Source: Mycolicibacter nonchromogenicus
GTDB lineage: Bacteria > Actinomycetota > Actinomycetes > Mycobacteriales > Mycobacteriaceae
DNA: 64,000 nucleotides
Assembly (NCBI RefSeq): GCF_002101775.1
Contig: NZ_LQPI01000022.1
Coordinates: 35,139 to 99,138, forward strand
Direction of reading: 5' to 3'
This document shows, piece by piece, positions 1-9,565 of this stretch (position 1 is its first letter; the number at the start of each line of letters is the position of its first letter). The notes under the pieces are model-generated. The model was not told the DNA's origin and searched no databases. It saw only the letters and a program-made list of their open reading frames with translations. A program made the translations under genes and the position numbers.

Positions 1-1
1 C

Positions 2-331
2 ATCTACTGCTCCACGCACGGCGGTCGTCAGGCCAACGGCGGACTGCCGGCGCTGGACTGCCTGCCGGACGTGGTGGCAGCCGCCGACGGCATGCCGGTG
101 CTGTTCGACTCGGGCATCCGCACCGGCGCCGACATCATCAAGGCCCTGGCGCTGGGGGCCACCGCGGTGGGTATCGGACGGCCCTATGCCTACGGCCTGG
201 CCCTGGGCGGCACCGCCGGAATCGTGCACGTGCTGCGCTCGCTGCTGGCCGAAGCCGACCTGATCATGGCCGTCGACGGCTATCCGTCACGGCTTGATCT
301 CACCCCGGAAACGCTGCGGCGGGTCACCTGA
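2..331 (+). CDS. FMN-dependent alpha-hydroxy-acid oxidase, lactate 2-monooxygenase-like (C-terminal fragment)
   Basis: The window opens inside this gene, reading from base 2. About 109 codons remain before the TGA at 329-331. The translation starts with STHGGRQ, the variant of the SNHGGRQ active-site loop of the FMN alpha-hydroxyacid dehydrogenase family. It continues with the phosphate-binding segment [19 protein letters not shown] and [14 protein letters not shown]. These enzymes oxidise L-lactate or related 2-hydroxy acids. The ending [19 protein letters not shown] resembles mycobacterial lactate 2-monooxygenase, but the substrate cannot be fixed from a C-terminal piece. The next gene, xerC, lies 34 bp downstream on the same strand. 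The family call is firm; the lactate assignment is inference. Confidence 0.8.
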   Translation: MYCSTHGGRQANGGLPALDCLPDVVAAADGMPVLFDSGIRTGADIIKALALGATAVGIGRPYAYGLALGGTAGIVHVLRSLLAEADLIMAVDGYPSRLDLTPETLRRVT

Positions 332-365
332 GCGATATCGGGCAACATCTGAGACCGTGGACGGT

Positions 366-1265
366 GTGGAAGCGATTCTCGACGAGTTCGACGAGTACCT
401 CGCTTTGGAGCGGGGCCGTTCCGACCACACCCGGCGCGCCTACCTCGGCGACCTGCGATCGTTGTTCGGCTTCCTCGCCGAGCAGGGGCATACCGGTATC
501 GAAGGGCTGAGCCTTCCGCTGCTGCGCAGCTGGCTGGCCGCGCAGGCCAACGCCGGCGCCGCGCGCAGCACCCTGGCTCGCCGCACATCGACGGTCAAGA
601 CCTTCACCGCCTGGGCGGCGCGGCGGGGCCTGTTGGCATCGGATCCCGGGGCGCGCCTGCAGCTGCCCAAGGCGCGCCGGACGCTGCCGGCGGTGCTGCG
701 CCGCGACCAGGCGCAAGAAGCGATGGATGCGGCGAAATCCGGTGCCCAGCAAGATGATCCGCTGGCCTTGCGCGACAGACTGATCGCCGAGCTGCTCTAT
801 GCCACTGCGGTGCGGGTCAGCGAACTGTGTGGGCTCGACATCGACGACGTCGACGGTTCTCGGCGGGTGCTGCGCGTGGTGGGCAAGGGCAACAAGCAGC
901 GCACGGTGCCCTTCGGGGAGCCCGCCGCCGAGGCGCTGCAGGCATGGCTCAGCCGGGGCAGGCCGTCGCTGGCGACGCTGGAGTCCGGCCCCGCGCTGCT
1001 GCTCGGCGCCCGCGGCGGGCGACTCGACCCGCGTCAGGCCCGCACCGTGGTGCACCAGACCGTCGCCGCGGTCGGGGGAGCACCGGACATGGGGCCGCAC
1101 GGGCTGCGTCACACCGCGGCCACGCACCTGTTGGAGGGCGGGGCTGACCTGCGGATAGTGCAGGAGTTGCTCGGTCACTCCAGCCTGGCCACCACTCAGC
1201 TCTACACCCACGTCACCGTCGCCCGGCTTCGCGCCGTGCACGACCAGGCCCACCCACGGGCATGA
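366..1265 (+). CDS. xerC: Tyrosine recombinase XerC
   Basis: A 299-residue site-specific recombinase that, with XerD, resolves chromosome dimers at dif. The N-terminal SAM-like DNA-binding domain (about residues 1-95) is followed by the catalytic domain. Visible catalytic elements are the arginine in [11 protein letters not shown], the HGLRH box, the second histidine in LLGHSS, and the nucleophilic tyrosine in TTQLYTH near the C-terminus. I chose GTG at 366 because it gives [14 protein letters not shown], matching the M. tuberculosis XerC N-terminus and length. An in-frame GTG at 357 is an alternative, and there is no clear ribosome-binding site. The stop overlaps the next gene by 4 bp (ATGA), implying translational coupling. 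Confidence 0.93.
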   Translation: MEAILDEFDEYLALERGRSDHTRRAYLGDLRSLFGFLAEQGHTGIEGLSLPLLRSWLAAQANAGAARSTLARRTSTVKTFTAWAARRGLLASDPGARLQLPKARRTLPAVLRRDQAQEAMDAAKSGAQQDDPLALRDRLIAELLYATAVRVSELCGLDIDDVDGSRRVLRVVGKGNKQRTVPFGEPAAEALQAWLSRGRPSLATLESGPALLLGARGGRLDPRQARTVVHQTVAAVGGAPDMGPHGLRHTAATHLLEGGADLRIVQELLGHSSLATTQLYTHVTVARLRAVHDQAHPRA

Positions 1266-2125
1266 CGGTGCGATCGACTCTCGAGCTGCCGTCCGGACCG
1301 GTCTCCTACCTCGACTTTCGTCCCGACAATGCGGTCGGCACCGTGGTCCTGCTGCACGGCGGCGGCATCGACAATGCCGAGTTGTCCTGGGGAGAGGTCG
1401 GACCACGCTTGGCAGACGGCGGCTTTCGGGTCGTCGCTCCCGACCATCCCGGCTGCGGTCAGAGCCCGATGCCCGCCTGGCGGGTCACCCAACAGCGTCT
1501 GGTTGCCTACGTGGGGGAGTTGGTCAACGCGCTCGGACTGGATCGCTACGCCATCGGGGGACTGTCGCTGGGCGGCGCACTGGCGATCGGGCACGTGCTG
1601 GACCGGCCTGAACGTGTCTGTGCGGCAATACTGTTGGACAGCTACGGGCTGATGCCGCGGCTGGCAGGCGGCAGGCATCTGCCGGCGTGGGCGATGCAAC
1701 GCACCGGCGTCCTGGACCTCGCCACCCGCTGGATGACCCAGAACCGCGCCGCGCTGACCTGGAGCCTCACCTCGTTGATCCGCGATCCGGCGCAACGCAC
1801 CCCCGAGCTGATCGCGGGGATTCTTTCCGCCGCAAAACATCCCGGGTTCGCCGCCTTCGAGCAATGGCAGCGCGACGAGCTGCTCTGGAACGGGCTGAGA
1901 ACCGACTACACGCCGCGGCTGGCGTCCTTCCCACGGCCGGCGCTGATCATCCACGGCGACCGGGACGCCGGCGTGCCCGTTGCCCGTGCCCGTGCGGCTG
2001 CCGCGCTGTTTCCGCACGCCGAGTTGAAAGTCGTTGCCGGTGCCGGGCACTGGGTCCAGCGTGACCAGCCTGACGTCGTCATCGCCGCCATGCTGGATTT
2101 CCTGCGGCGACTGCCACGCCAGTAG
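1262..2125 (+). CDS. Alpha/beta hydrolase
   Basis: A 287-residue cytosolic alpha/beta-hydrolase-fold protein. The oxyanion-hole motif HGGGIDN follows the first strands. The nucleophile elbow is GGLSLGGAL, the acid residue sits in [10 protein letters not shown], and the catalytic histidine is in [13 protein letters not shown] helical lid lies between roughly residues 130 and 215. The start ATG overlaps the xerC stop (ATGA), so the two are probably co-translated, although no functional link to recombination is evident. The last 220 bp are overlapped by the oppositely transcribed M23 peptidase gene. The substrate is unknown; the complete triad argues for an active esterase, lipase or peptidase. 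Confidence 0.88.
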   Translation: MTVRSTLELPSGPVSYLDFRPDNAVGTVVLLHGGGIDNAELSWGEVGPRLADGGFRVVAPDHPGCGQSPMPAWRVTQQRLVAYVGELVNALGLDRYAIGGLSLGGALAIGHVLDRPERVCAAILLDSYGLMPRLAGGRHLPAWAMQRTGVLDLATRWMTQNRAALTWSLTSLIRDPAQRTPELIAGILSAAKHPGFAAFEQWQRDELLWNGLRTDYTPRLASFPRPALIIHGDRDAGVPVARARAAAALFPHAELKVVAGAGHWVQRDQPDVVIAAMLDFLRRLPRQ

Positions 2126-2610
2126 CGCGCGAACACCGGTTTGAGCCGGATGGGCGTCGAGGCCAGCAATCCCAACGGATCGACATAGTCGGCGTGCGCG
2201 GCCGGTCCCCACATCGCGCCCCAGTGCAGGCAGGCCGAACAGCCCGGATGACCGGGCTCCAGCACGCCGATCACCGCCCCCGCGGTCACCAGCTGACCGG
2301 CCCGCACCGTCGCCGACACCGGCTGGTAGCTGGTGCGCAACCCGCCGCGATGAGCCAGTGACACCACCGGTTGCCCGCCGGAACGTCCGGCGAACACCAC
2401 CGTGCCTGCACCTGCGGCATACACCGGCTGGCCCGGGTCCCCGGCCAGGTCCACCCCGCGGTGACCGCGCTGCCAATCCGGGCGAGGGGCGTCGAACCGC
2501 CGCATCACCGCCGGGCGCGGCCGCAGCGGCCAATCCAGCCGAACCGAGTCGCCATACGCCGGTGCCGCCAGCAATACGCCTCCGACCAGCACCAACGCCA
2601 CCCATCGCAC
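1906..2610 (-). CDS. Secreted M23-family peptidase (Rv2891-like) with C-terminal read-through extension
   Basis: Putative cell-wall endopeptidase of the LytM/M23 type. An N-terminal hydrophobic signal segment (residues 1-20, cleavage near AYG-DS) precedes a compact M23 domain. Visible are the metal motif H50-x3-D54 in HRGVDLAG, the strand pattern PVYAAGAGTVVFAG, and LHWG with H129. The conserved region ends near TPIRLKPV (about residue 159). The frame then stays open for roughly 75 Arg/Ser/Ala-rich residues that lie antisense to the alpha/beta hydrolase gene and look unlike protein of this family. The start is GTG at 2610; an ATG at 2605 is out of frame. The catalytic domain is well supported. 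Whether the tail is stably made is unknown. Confidence 0.8.
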   Translation of the reverse strand: MRWVALVLVGGVLLAAPAYGDSVRLDWPLRPRPAVMRRFDAPRPDWQRGHRGVDLAGDPGQPVYAAGAGTVVFAGRSGGQPVVSLAHRGGLRTSYQPVSATVRAGQLVTAGAVIGVLEPGHPGCSACLHWGAMWGPAAHADYVDPLGLLASTPIRLKPVFARYWRGSRRRKSSMAAMTTSGWSRWTQCPAPATTFNSACGNSAAAARARATGTPASRSPWMISAGRGKDASRGV

Positions 2611-2682
2611 ACGCCCAGTTCACCCCGCCGGGCCCGAATCGGGCCAGTCACCGCTGTGGACAAAGCACCTGCTCGGACCGTG

Positions 2683-2688
2683 TAAACT
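2683..2688 (+). promoter_or_regulatory. Candidate -10 box of the rpsB-tsf promoter
   Basis: TAAACT preceded by TG (TGTAAACT) fits a mycobacterial SigA -10 element. It would start transcription near 2695, giving rpsB a leader of about 150 nt. That leader (2695-2844) contains no convincing gene. Long leaders are common for ribosomal-protein operons. The box is seen directly; its activity is inferred. Confidence 0.4.
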
Positions 2689-2844
2689 CATTTGCGCAGT
2701 TCGCACATGCGGGCTGACTTCGCGTGTCTGCAATACAACCGGATGCCGGGTGGTCCCCAACAGGGGTCCGACATCTCAGCAGACACCAGGGCCCGGCCTC
2801 ACCCGTCGCCGGGCGACAACCGACAAAAAAGGAACCATGCACTC

Positions 2845-3672
2845 ATGGCTGTCGTAACCATGAAGCAGCTGCTGGACAGCGGCGCTCACTTCGGGCATCA
2901 GACCCGTCGTTGGAATCCCAAGATGAAGCGGTTCATCTTCACCGACCGCAACGGCATCTACATCATCGACCTGCAGCAGACGCTGACCTTCATCGACAAG
3001 GCGTACGAATTCGTCAAGGAAACCGTCGCCCACGGCGGATCCATCATGTTCGTCGGCACCAAGAAGCAGGCGCAGGAGTCGGTCGCGGCCGAGGCCACCC
3101 GGGTCGGTATGCCGTATGTCAACCAGCGCTGGCTGGGCGGCATGCTCACCAACTTCTCCACCGTGCACAAGCGTCTGCAGCGCCTCAAGGAACTCGAGGC
3201 CATGGAGCAGACCGGCGGTTTCGAGGGGCGCACCAAGAAGGAAATCTTGATGCTGACCCGCGAGAAGAACAAGCTGGAGCGCAGCCTCGGCGGTATCCGC
3301 GACATGGCCAAGGTGCCGTCGGCTGTCTGGGTCGTCGACACCAACAAGGAGCACATCGCCGTCGGCGAGGCCCGCAAGCTGGGCATCCCGGTCATCGCGA
3401 TCCTGGACACCAACTGCGACCCCGACCTGGTCGACTACCCGATCCCGGGCAATGACGACGCGATCCGCTCGGCGGCGCTGCTGACCAAGGTCATCGCCTC
3501 CGCGGTGGCTGAGGGGCTGCAGGCCCGGGCAGGTCAGGGCAACGGCGAGGGCAAGGCTGCGGCCGAAGCGGTTGAGCCGCTGGCCGAGTGGGAGCAGGAG
3601 CTGCTGGCGGGCGCCACCACCTCTGCACCCGACGCCGAAGCCGGCGCCGAAACCACCACCGACGCATCGTAG
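2845..3672 (+). CDS. rpsB: 30S ribosomal protein S2
   Basis: A 275-residue S2 protein of the small subunit, involved with S1 in mRNA binding. The sequence [27 protein letters not shown] and the WLGGMLTNF and [19 protein letters not shown] segments are diagnostic. The C-terminal tail (about residues 230-275) is an Ala/Glu/Thr-rich extension typical of mycobacterial S2. The ATG at 2845 follows an A-rich AAGGAA ribosome-binding site. In-frame upstream codons exist but have no S2 similarity. tsf follows after 14 bp, forming the conserved rpsB-tsf operon. Confidence 0.97.
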   Translation: MAVVTMKQLLDSGAHFGHQTRRWNPKMKRFIFTDRNGIYIIDLQQTLTFIDKAYEFVKETVAHGGSIMFVGTKKQAQESVAAEATRVGMPYVNQRWLGGMLTNFSTVHKRLQRLKELEAMEQTGGFEGRTKKEILMLTREKNKLERSLGGIRDMAKVPSAVWVVDTNKEHIAVGEARKLGIPVIAILDTNCDPDLVDYPIPGNDDAIRSAALLTKVIASAVAEGLQARAGQGNGEGKAAAEAVEPLAEWEQELLAGATTSAPDAEAGAETTTDAS

Positions 3673-3686
3673 GAAAGGCACACACA

Positions 3687-4502
3687 GTGGCGAACTACAC
3701 CGCTGCCGACGTTAAGCGGCTTCGGGAGCTCACCGGCTCAGGCATGATGGACTGCAAGAACGCGCTGGCCGAGAGCGACGGCGACTTCGACAAGGCCGTC
3801 GAGGTGCTGCGTATCAAGGGCGCCAAGGACGTCGGCAAGCGCGCTGAGCGTGCGACCGCCGAAGGTCTGGTCGCGGCCAAGGACGGCGCGCTGATCGAGC
3901 TGAACTCCGAGACCGACTTCGTCGCCAAGAACGACGAGTTCAAGGCTCTCGCCGACGAGGTCGTCACCGCCGCCGCGGCGGCCAAGACCTCCGATGTCGA
4001 GGAGCTCAAGAGCGCCAAGATCGGTGACCGCACCGTCGGTGAGGCCATCGAAGCGCTGTCGGCCAAGATCGGCGAGAAGCTCGAACTGCGCCGGGTCGCC
4101 TACTTCGACGGCACCGTGGAGACCTACCTGCACAAGCGGGCCTCCGACCTGCCGCCGGCCGTGGGCGTGCTGGTCGAGTACACGGGTTCTAACACCGACG
4201 CCGCCCACGCGGTGGCGCTGCAGATCGCCGCGCTCAAGGCCAAGTACCTGAGCCGCGACGACGTACCCGCCGACCTGGTGGCCAACGAGCGCCGCATCGC
4301 CGAAGAGACGGCCAAGGAGGAGGGCAAGCCCGAGGCTGCCCTGCCCAAGATCGTCGAAGGCCGGGTGACCGGCTTCTTCAAGGACGTGGTGCTGCTGGAC
4401 CAGGCGTCGGTCTCCGACTCGAAGAAGAGCGTTAAGGCGCTGCTCGACGAGGCCGGCGTGACCGTGACCCGCTTCGTGCGGTTCGAGGTCGGACAGGCCT
4501 GA
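3687..4502 (+). CDS. tsf: Elongation factor Ts
   Basis: A 271-residue guanine-nucleotide exchange factor for EF-Tu, the usual actinobacterial length. The N-terminal UBA-like domain contains the hallmark [17 protein letters not shown]. The core follows with [14 protein letters not shown]. The GTG at 3687 lies 14 bp after the rpsB stop with an AGGAAAGG ribosome-binding site at 3671-3678, so the pair is one transcript. A strong terminator follows immediately. Confidence 0.97.
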   Translation: MANYTAADVKRLRELTGSGMMDCKNALAESDGDFDKAVEVLRIKGAKDVGKRAERATAEGLVAAKDGALIELNSETDFVAKNDEFKALADEVVTAAAAAKTSDVEELKSAKIGDRTVGEAIEALSAKIGEKLELRRVAYFDGTVETYLHKRASDLPPAVGVLVEYTGSNTDAAHAVALQIAALKAKYLSRDDVPADLVANERRIAEETAKEEGKPEAALPKIVEGRVTGFFKDVVLLDQASVSDSKKSVKALLDEAGVTVTRFVRFEVGQA

Positions 4503-4513
4503 TCTCCTTCACA

Positions 4514-4561
4514 CGAAACTCACCGCCAGCGCCCCGCACGTGGGCCTGGCGGTGATTTTCG
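4514..4561 (+). terminator. Intrinsic terminator after tsf
   Basis: Perfect 10-bp arms TCACCGCCAG (4520-4529) and CTGGCGGTGA (4546-4555) enclose a 16-nt loop. The right arm is followed by TTTTCG. Flanking CGAAA/TTTTCG extends the pairing to nearly 16 bp with one mismatch. It lies 11 bp past the tsf stop and should separate rpsB-tsf from amiC. Confidence 0.85.
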
Positions 4562-4594
4562 TTTGGGCCCGGCAGCCCCGGCAGGTTCGTGGGC

Positions 4595-4600
4595 TAAGGT
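4595..4600 (+). promoter_or_regulatory. -10 box of a probable leaderless amiC transcript
   Basis: TAAGGT ends 7 nt before the amiC ATG (4608), and no ribosome-binding site is present. This spacing places the transcription start at or next to the start codon, as in mycobacterial leaderless mRNAs. Confidence 0.55.
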
Positions 4601-4607
4601 CACCGGA

Positions 4608-6032
4608 ATGCAACATGTGCACGCCTTCGGCGACGATGCCCTCGGTGACTCCGACGCGGTGGGCCTGGTGGAGCGGCTTCGAGCGGGCGAGGTGTCGCCC
4701 ATCGAGCTGGTCGACGCCGCGATCGCCCGCGCCGAAGCGGTCAACCCACAGCTGAACGCCCTGGCCTACCGGGCGTTCGACCGCGCGCGGGAGAACGCCC
4801 GGCGCGGTGCCGGCGCCGGCCAATCGGGGTATTTCCAGGGTGTCCCGACGTTCGTCAAGGACAACGTCGATGTCGCCGGGATGCCGACGATGCAGGGCAC
4901 CGACGCCTGGCAGCCACATCCGGCCGCGGCCGACGGAGCCTTCGCCAAGCTGTACCTGAACACCGGGCTGATTCCGCTGGGCAAGAGCCAGCTGAGCGAG
5001 TTCGGATTCAGCGCTTCGGCCGAGCATCCGCGCATCGGTGCGGTGCGCAACCCGTGGAACACCGACTACACCGCGGCCGCCTCGTCGTCGGGGTCGGCGG
5101 CATTCGTGGCTGCCGGGGCGGTACCGATCGCGCACGCCAATGACGGCGGCGGGTCCATCCGCATCCCCGCGGCCTGCAACGGACTGGTCGGGCTCAAGCC
5201 GTCCCGGGGCCGGTTGCCGCTGGACAGGGACATGGGTGCCATGCCGGTACGGATCGTCTACAACGGCGTGGTCACCCGCTCGGTGCGCGACACCGCCGCC
5301 TTCTACGCAGAGGCCGAACGGATCTGGCGCAATAGCAAGCTGCCGCCGATCGGCGACATCCGGGCACCGGGCGCCCAGCGCCTGCGGGTCGCGGTGACCG
5401 CCCAGTCGATCTCCCGCGAAACGTCCGCGGAAGTGCGTGAGCTGACGCTGAAAACGGCGGCGCTGCTCGAGGAGTTGGGGCATCACGTCGAATATCTCGA
5501 CCGGCCACCGGTACCGGCGCAATTCGCCGACGACTTCCTGCTCTACTGGGCGTTTTTGGCGACGGCTTTGGTCAAGGGAGGACGGCGGATGTTCGGCCCC
5601 ACCTTCGATCGCTCCCGGCTGGACAACCTGACCATCGGGCTGGACCGTCATGCCACCCGCCACCTCTACCGCCTGCCGCTCGCGATCGCCCGGCTGGCGT
5701 CCGTGCGCCGACGGCACACCGCACCGCTGTACAGCGACTACGACGTCGTGCTCACCCCGACGCTGGCCCACGAGACGCCCAAGGTCGGTCACCTGACCCC
5801 CACGGCCAGCTACGAGCAGGTCATCGACCGGCTGATGGACTGGGTGACGTTCACTCCGCTGCAGAATGTCACCGGGGAACCGGCGATCTCACTGCCGCTG
5901 GCCGAGTCGGCCGCCGGGCTGCCGGTGGGCATGATGTTCACCGCCCCCATCGGCCAGGACGCCCGGCTGCTGGAGTTGGCCTACGAACTGGAGGCCGCCA
6001 AGCCCTGGCCCACGATCGCGGCTCGGGCCTAG
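4608..6032 (+). CDS. amiC: Amidase AmiC (amidase-signature family)
   Basis: A 474-residue cytosolic hydrolase of carboxylic amides. The Ser-cisSer-Lys triad is visible: K84 in [12 protein letters not shown], the cis-serine (about S159) in the AASSSGSAA loop, and the nucleophile S183 in [11 protein letters not shown]. Length and context match M. tuberculosis Rv2888c. In M. tuberculosis, AmiC is reported to activate some amide-containing drug candidates by hydrolysis (general knowledge). The start is ATG 4608, which follows a -10 box and has no ribosome-binding site. The stop codon overlaps the first unit of the 55-bp repeat. The physiological substrate is unknown. Confidence 0.92.
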   Translation: MQHVHAFGDDALGDSDAVGLVERLRAGEVSPIELVDAAIARAEAVNPQLNALAYRAFDRARENARRGAGAGQSGYFQGVPTFVKDNVDVAGMPTMQGTDAWQPHPAAADGAFAKLYLNTGLIPLGKSQLSEFGFSASAEHPRIGAVRNPWNTDYTAAASSSGSAAFVAAGAVPIAHANDGGGSIRIPAACNGLVGLKPSRGRLPLDRDMGAMPVRIVYNGVVTRSVRDTAAFYAEAERIWRNSKLPPIGDIRAPGAQRLRVAVTAQSISRETSAEVRELTLKTAALLEELGHHVEYLDRPPVPAQFADDFLLYWAFLATALVKGGRRMFGPTFDRSRLDNLTIGLDRHATRHLYRLPLAIARLASVRRRHTAPLYSDYDVVLTPTLAHETPKVGHLTPTASYEQVIDRLMDWVTFTPLQNVTGEPAISLPLAESAAGLPVGMMFTAPIGQDARLLELAYELEAAKPWPTIAARA

Positions 6033-6155
6033 CGGCGATCGCGAGCGCGGCGGAGCCGGGCGAAGCGGGTCGCCGCCATGAACCTAGCGGCGATCGCGAG
6101 CGCGGCGGAGTCGGGCGAAGCGGGTCGCCGCCATCAACCTAGATCGCGAGCGGCG
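6031..6155 (+). repeat. 55-bp tandem repeat, two copies plus a partial third
   Basis: Copy 1 spans 6031-6085 and copy 2 spans 6086-6140. They differ at only two positions (C/T and G/C). A degenerate third start (AGATCGCGAG) follows to about 6155. Each unit can fold on itself, since GCGGCGATC pairs with GGTCGCCGC with one GU pair. The array sits between the convergent amiC and MarR genes, where it could act as a two-way terminator. Its first base pairs belong to the amiC stop codon. Confidence 0.9.
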
Positions 6156-6165
6156 AGCGCGCGGG

Positions 6166-6585
6166 TCACTCCGCGCCGATCCGTTCCAACATCTGCCGAA
6201 GCCGGTGCTGCTCGGCCGCGCTCAGCGCAGCCAGCACCCGACCGTCGGCGATGCGCACCGCATCTTCGGCCTGCTTCAGCAGATCCCGACCGGCGTCAGT
6301 CAGGTTCGCCGGCAGGGCACGCCCGGACGGTACCGAATCCGGACGGCTGACCGCGCCGCGATTCTCCAGCCGGTGCAGCACGGTGTTCATGGCCTGCGGC
6401 GTGACGCCGGTGTGGCGAGCCAGTTCGGCACTGGACAGCCCGGGACGCAGCGAAAGCACCCGCATGCAGACGAATTCGGGCAACGTCAGCCCCAGCGGCC
6501 CGAGTACCGCGGCCACCTGCGGGCGCAGCGCCGAGCTGACCCGGTACAGCAGATAGCCCAGCGGAGCAACGTCCACGTCATCCAT
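6166..6585 (-). CDS. MarR-family transcriptional regulator (Rv2887-like)
   Basis: A 139-residue winged-helix regulator with the same length as M. tuberculosis Rv2887. It carries LTLPEFVCMRVLSLRPGLSSAELARHTGVTPQAMNTVLHRLE (recognition helix in VTPQAMNTVLHRLE) and the wing region SGRALPA. I chose ATG 6585 because AGGA lies about 8 nt upstream; a TTG at 6606 is open but lacks support. In M. tuberculosis the orthologue represses Rv0560c and its loss alters drug susceptibility (literature knowledge). Here it lies 41 bp downstream of, and co-directional with, the hydrogenase-like operon, so read-through expression is possible. The ligand is unknown. Confidence 0.9.
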   Translation of the reverse strand: MDDVDVAPLGYLLYRVSSALRPQVAAVLGPLGLTLPEFVCMRVLSLRPGLSSAELARHTGVTPQAMNTVLHRLENRGAVSRPDSVPSGRALPANLTDAGRDLLKQAEDAVRIADGRVLAALSAAEQHRLRQMLERIGAE

Positions 6586-6626
6586 ATCAAATATCCTGAC
6601 ATACAAGATCTCTGCTGCTGAAACCG

Positions 6627-8099
6627 CTACAGATCGTTTCCCGCGTAGGACAGGTTGAAGCTCTTATTCGTCAACGGGAAGTCCGGGACGATGGTGTCGG
6701 CCATCGACACCGGCAGTGCGGGCCAGTTGAACCAGGACGGATCCACGATCTTCGCGCGGCCGATGGTGCCGTCGGCGCGAAGCTCCACCCGGTGCACAAT
6801 GCTGCCGCGCCACCCCTCGACTATGCCGACCCCGCTGCACCGGCCAGTCGCCACCGGAACGGTCTCCTGAATGGCTATCGGGCCGTGGTGATTGTCGATC
6901 AGGTTGCGGCACAACGCCACCGATGCGGCGAACTCGTCGCGGCGAACGGTGTAGCGGGCCAATACGTCGCCGGCGCTCGCCGCCACCTCGGTCACCGCAA
7001 GCTCGGTGGTCGGGTGGTCGACGCGGGCGTCGGTACGGATACCGCTGGCCCGAGCCACGTAGCCCAGCGTGCCCATCGCCACGGCGTCGTCGCGGTGCAA
7101 CACCGAGGTGCCGGCGAACCGGTCATAGATCACCGAATTGCCCAACGTCAGCTCGGCGATCTCGGCGATGTCGTCAGCCAGCTCCTGCAGCCGGTCCGGG
7201 TCCGGAAGTTCTTGCAGCACGACGCCTCCGGGGCTGATCGCCCCACGCAACAGCCGGTGTCCGGTCACCTGCGCGTTGATACGCAACACAAGCTCGCGGA
7301 CGCGCTGAGCGTGTGCGTTGGCCAGGCCGAAGCCGACATCGTTGGCCAGGGCGCCCAGATCGGCGGCGTGGTTGTAGAGGCGCTCGAGCTCGACGAGCAA
7401 GGCTCGCAGCCGGTGTGCCGAATCGGACAGTTCGACACCGAGAGCGTCCTCGACGGCCAGACTGTGTGCGAGCGCGTGACCGGCGGAGGTGTCGCCACTG
7501 ATCCGTTCGGCCAGATCCACTGCCGCACAGGCGTCCCGGCCCTGAAAGAGTCGCTCGATCCCACGGTGCACGAACCACAGTCGCGCCTTGAGGCGCAACA
7601 CCGATTCACCGACGACCGAGAACCGGAAGTGGCCCGGTTCGATCAGCCCGGCGTGTACCGGGCCGACCGGGATCTCGTAGACCCCGGCGCCGTCCACGGT
7701 CAGGAAGGGAAAGTGGTCCGCCGCGGTGAAGTCGCCGGGCGACCCGGCATCGTTGCGCATCGGGTGCCAATCCTGTGGCCAATGCGCATGCCGCACCAGG
7801 CGGCGCGGCTGCGGATGATCGACCGGGGTGATTCCGTACAGATCGAGCATCTCCCGCTCGAATCGGCCGGCCTGAAAGGACAACCGGGCCAACGACGGGA
7901 TCGCCGGCTGGTCCGCCGGAATCGTCAGAGTCAACTCGGTACGGCGGTCCGGGCGACCGGCGAGAAACAGATACACCACCCGCAGGGTGTCGTCGTCATC
8001 GTGAGCGGCCACCAGGGCGAGCCGGAAGCCCTCGTCGAACAGGGCCGTGGCTGTGGGAATCAGCTCATCGCCGGTGACCCGACGGGTGATCGTGTTCAT
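6627..8099 (-). CDS. hycE: HycE-like large subunit (NuoC-NuoD fusion) without NiFe ligands
   Basis: A 490-residue subunit orthologous to M. tuberculosis Rv0087. Residues 1-135 form a NuoC-like domain (FEREMLDLYGITPVDHPQPRRL, then WHPMRND). Residues 145-490 form the NuoD/hydrogenase large-subunit domain. In true group-4 hydrogenases four cysteines hold the NiFe centre. Here the first motif reads R199-ISGDTSAGH with Ser201 and Thr204 in place of cysteine. The second reads D453-PSWFN with Ser455 and Asn458. The maturation-cleavage tail is also absent. The protein therefore cannot bind a standard NiFe centre. It is the last gene of the complex operon, and its start overlaps the stop of the preceding gene. 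The electron donor or acceptor is unknown. Confidence 0.9.
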   Translation of the reverse strand: MNTITRRVTGDELIPTATALFDEGFRLALVAAHDDDDTLRVVYLFLAGRPDRRTELTLTIPADQPAIPSLARLSFQAGRFEREMLDLYGITPVDHPQPRRLVRHAHWPQDWHPMRNDAGSPGDFTAADHFPFLTVDGAGVYEIPVGPVHAGLIEPGHFRFSVVGESVLRLKARLWFVHRGIERLFQGRDACAAVDLAERISGDTSAGHALAHSLAVEDALGVELSDSAHRLRALLVELERLYNHAADLGALANDVGFGLANAHAQRVRELVLRINAQVTGHRLLRGAISPGGVVLQELPDPDRLQELADDIAEIAELTLGNSVIYDRFAGTSVLHRDDAVAMGTLGYVARASGIRTDARVDHPTTELAVTEVAASAGDVLARYTVRRDEFAASVALCRNLIDNHHGPIAIQETVPVATGRCSGVGIVEGWRGSIVHRVELRADGTIGRAKIVDPSWFNWPALPVSMADTIVPDFPLTNKSFNLSYAGNDL

Positions 8100-9565
8100 C
8101 AGCGGACTCCGAGTTGGCTTGCGGCGCCGGCGAACAAGTCGGTCAGAGGGCCCGCGGTCACCCCGAGGGCAAGCGAGAGCAGCACCCCGGCCACCAACGC
8201 GCCGGCAACGGTCACCGGCACCCGGATCACCGGACTGCCGGCTTCTGGAGTGCCCAGCAGCATCCGGCCGGAATTGCGCAGCAGGGCGGCAAAAGCCACC
8301 ACCAGCGCCACCAGCGCCAGGCCGAGAGCCCAGGCGAGACGAGCGTCGGCCAGTGCGATCGCGATCGACACCTCGCTGGCGAACATCGCGAACGGCGGCA
8401 GACCGAGCAGGACCACCATCCCGGCCGCGAACGCGCCGCCGACCAACCGCGACCTACCGAACACCGCGGTGATATCACCGATCGCCGTGGTGCCGTGGGC
8501 GGCCTGTAACTGCCCGCCGGCTAAGAACAGCACCGTCTTGCCCACGCCGTGCGCCAGCACGTGCAGCAGCAGCGCGGTGATCGCCAGCTGGGTGCCCGCT
8601 GCGGCGGCGACCGCGATCAGGCCCATCGTCTCCATCGACGAATAGGCCAGCATCCGTTTGAGATCGCTCGTGACGGTGAGCAGCAATGCGGCGATCAGCA
8701 ACGTCACCAGACCGGCGGCCAGCAGTGCGGTGCGCAGGAACGCCGGGCCCACCGCGGTATCGATGATCGGCTTGATCCGGATCAGCACCGAGAACGCCAC
8801 GGACAGCAGCACCCCGCTCATCAACGCCGAAACCGGAGCGGGGGCCTGGCTGTGCGCATCGGCGAGCCAGGTGTGAAACGGCGCCAGACCCATCTTGGCG
8901 CCGTAGCCGATCAGCAGCAGTGCGCCCGCCAATCGGGTCACCGCCGGGTCGAGCCCACCGGCATGGGCGAGAAGCACGTCGAGGTCCAGCGCGTCCTCGG
9001 CGCTCGCCCCGGCATGCAGCGCGGCGAAATGCAGCAGCACAGTGCCCAAAAACGCGATGGTGATCCCCACCGAACACACCATGACGTACTTCCAGGTGGC
9101 CTCCAGGGCGGCCCGGCTGCGGCGATGCCCGACCAGAAAGGCGGTGACCACCGTGGTGGCCTCGACGGCGATCCACACCACGCCGATGTTGTTGGCCGAC
9201 ACCGCCAGAGCCATCGCCGCCAAGAACGCCGGTGTCAGGACGGCGTACAACCGCGCGCCGCGTTCATCGGTGTGCCTACCGGCCAATTCGGCGTCGATGT
9301 AGCCGATGCTCGCCCAGGTGGCCAGGCTGCCGACCACCCCGATGACGATCAGCATCGTCGCCGACAGCGCATCGGCCCGCAGCAGGCCGTTCAGCACCAG
9401 GTGCGCCCCGTCGTCGACCCTGACGGCCAGGGCCACACCGCATCCGAGGATCGTCAACGCCGACATCACCGTGAGCGCGGCGCTCAACCGGCGCCAGCCC
9501 AGCGCCACCGAGCACAGCGCGGCCAACACCGGTGCCAGCAGCGGAAGCCCAATCATCCAGGTCAT
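8099..9565 (-). CDS. hycQ: HyfF/HycQ-like proton-pumping membrane subunit (NuoN/M/L family)
   Basis: A 488-residue multi-spanning protein, with about 14 hydrophobic helices, of the Mrp-antiporter/complex I family. It is orthologous to Rv0086. The ion-path residues are kept: the glutamate in VWIAVEATTVVTAF and the lysine in GYGAKMGLAPFHTWLADAHSQAP. MLAYSSMETMG provides a further conserved segment. It would translocate protons or sodium in the membrane arm. Both ends overlap neighbours (the start with the HyfE-like stop, the stop with the hycE-like start), showing tight translational coupling. Confidence 0.92.
   Translation of the reverse strand: MTWMIGLPLLAPVLAALCSVALGWRRLSAALTVMSALTILGCGVALAVRVDDGAHLVLNGLLRADALSATMLIVIGVVGSLATWASIGYIDAELAGRHTDERGARLYAVLTPAFLAAMALAVSANNIGVVWIAVEATTVVTAFLVGHRRSRAALEATWKYVMVCSVGITIAFLGTVLLHFAALHAGASAEDALDLDVLLAHAGGLDPAVTRLAGALLLIGYGAKMGLAPFHTWLADAHSQAPAPVSALMSGVLLSVAFSVLIRIKPIIDTAVGPAFLRTALLAAGLVTLLIAALLLTVTSDLKRMLAYSSMETMGLIAVAAAAGTQLAITALLLHVLAHGVGKTVLFLAGGQLQAAHGTTAIGDITAVFGRSRLVGGAFAAGMVVLLGLPPFAMFASEVSIAIALADARLAWALGLALVALVVAFAALLRNSGRMLLGTPEAGSPVIRVPVTVAGALVAGVLLSLALGVTAGPLTDLFAGAASQLGVR

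Noticed and set aside
2692..2844. Use of an upstream start adding 51 residues to ribosomal protein S2
   Set aside because: The extension has no S2 similarity. The conserved protein starts at [10 protein letters not shown] with a ribosome-binding site.
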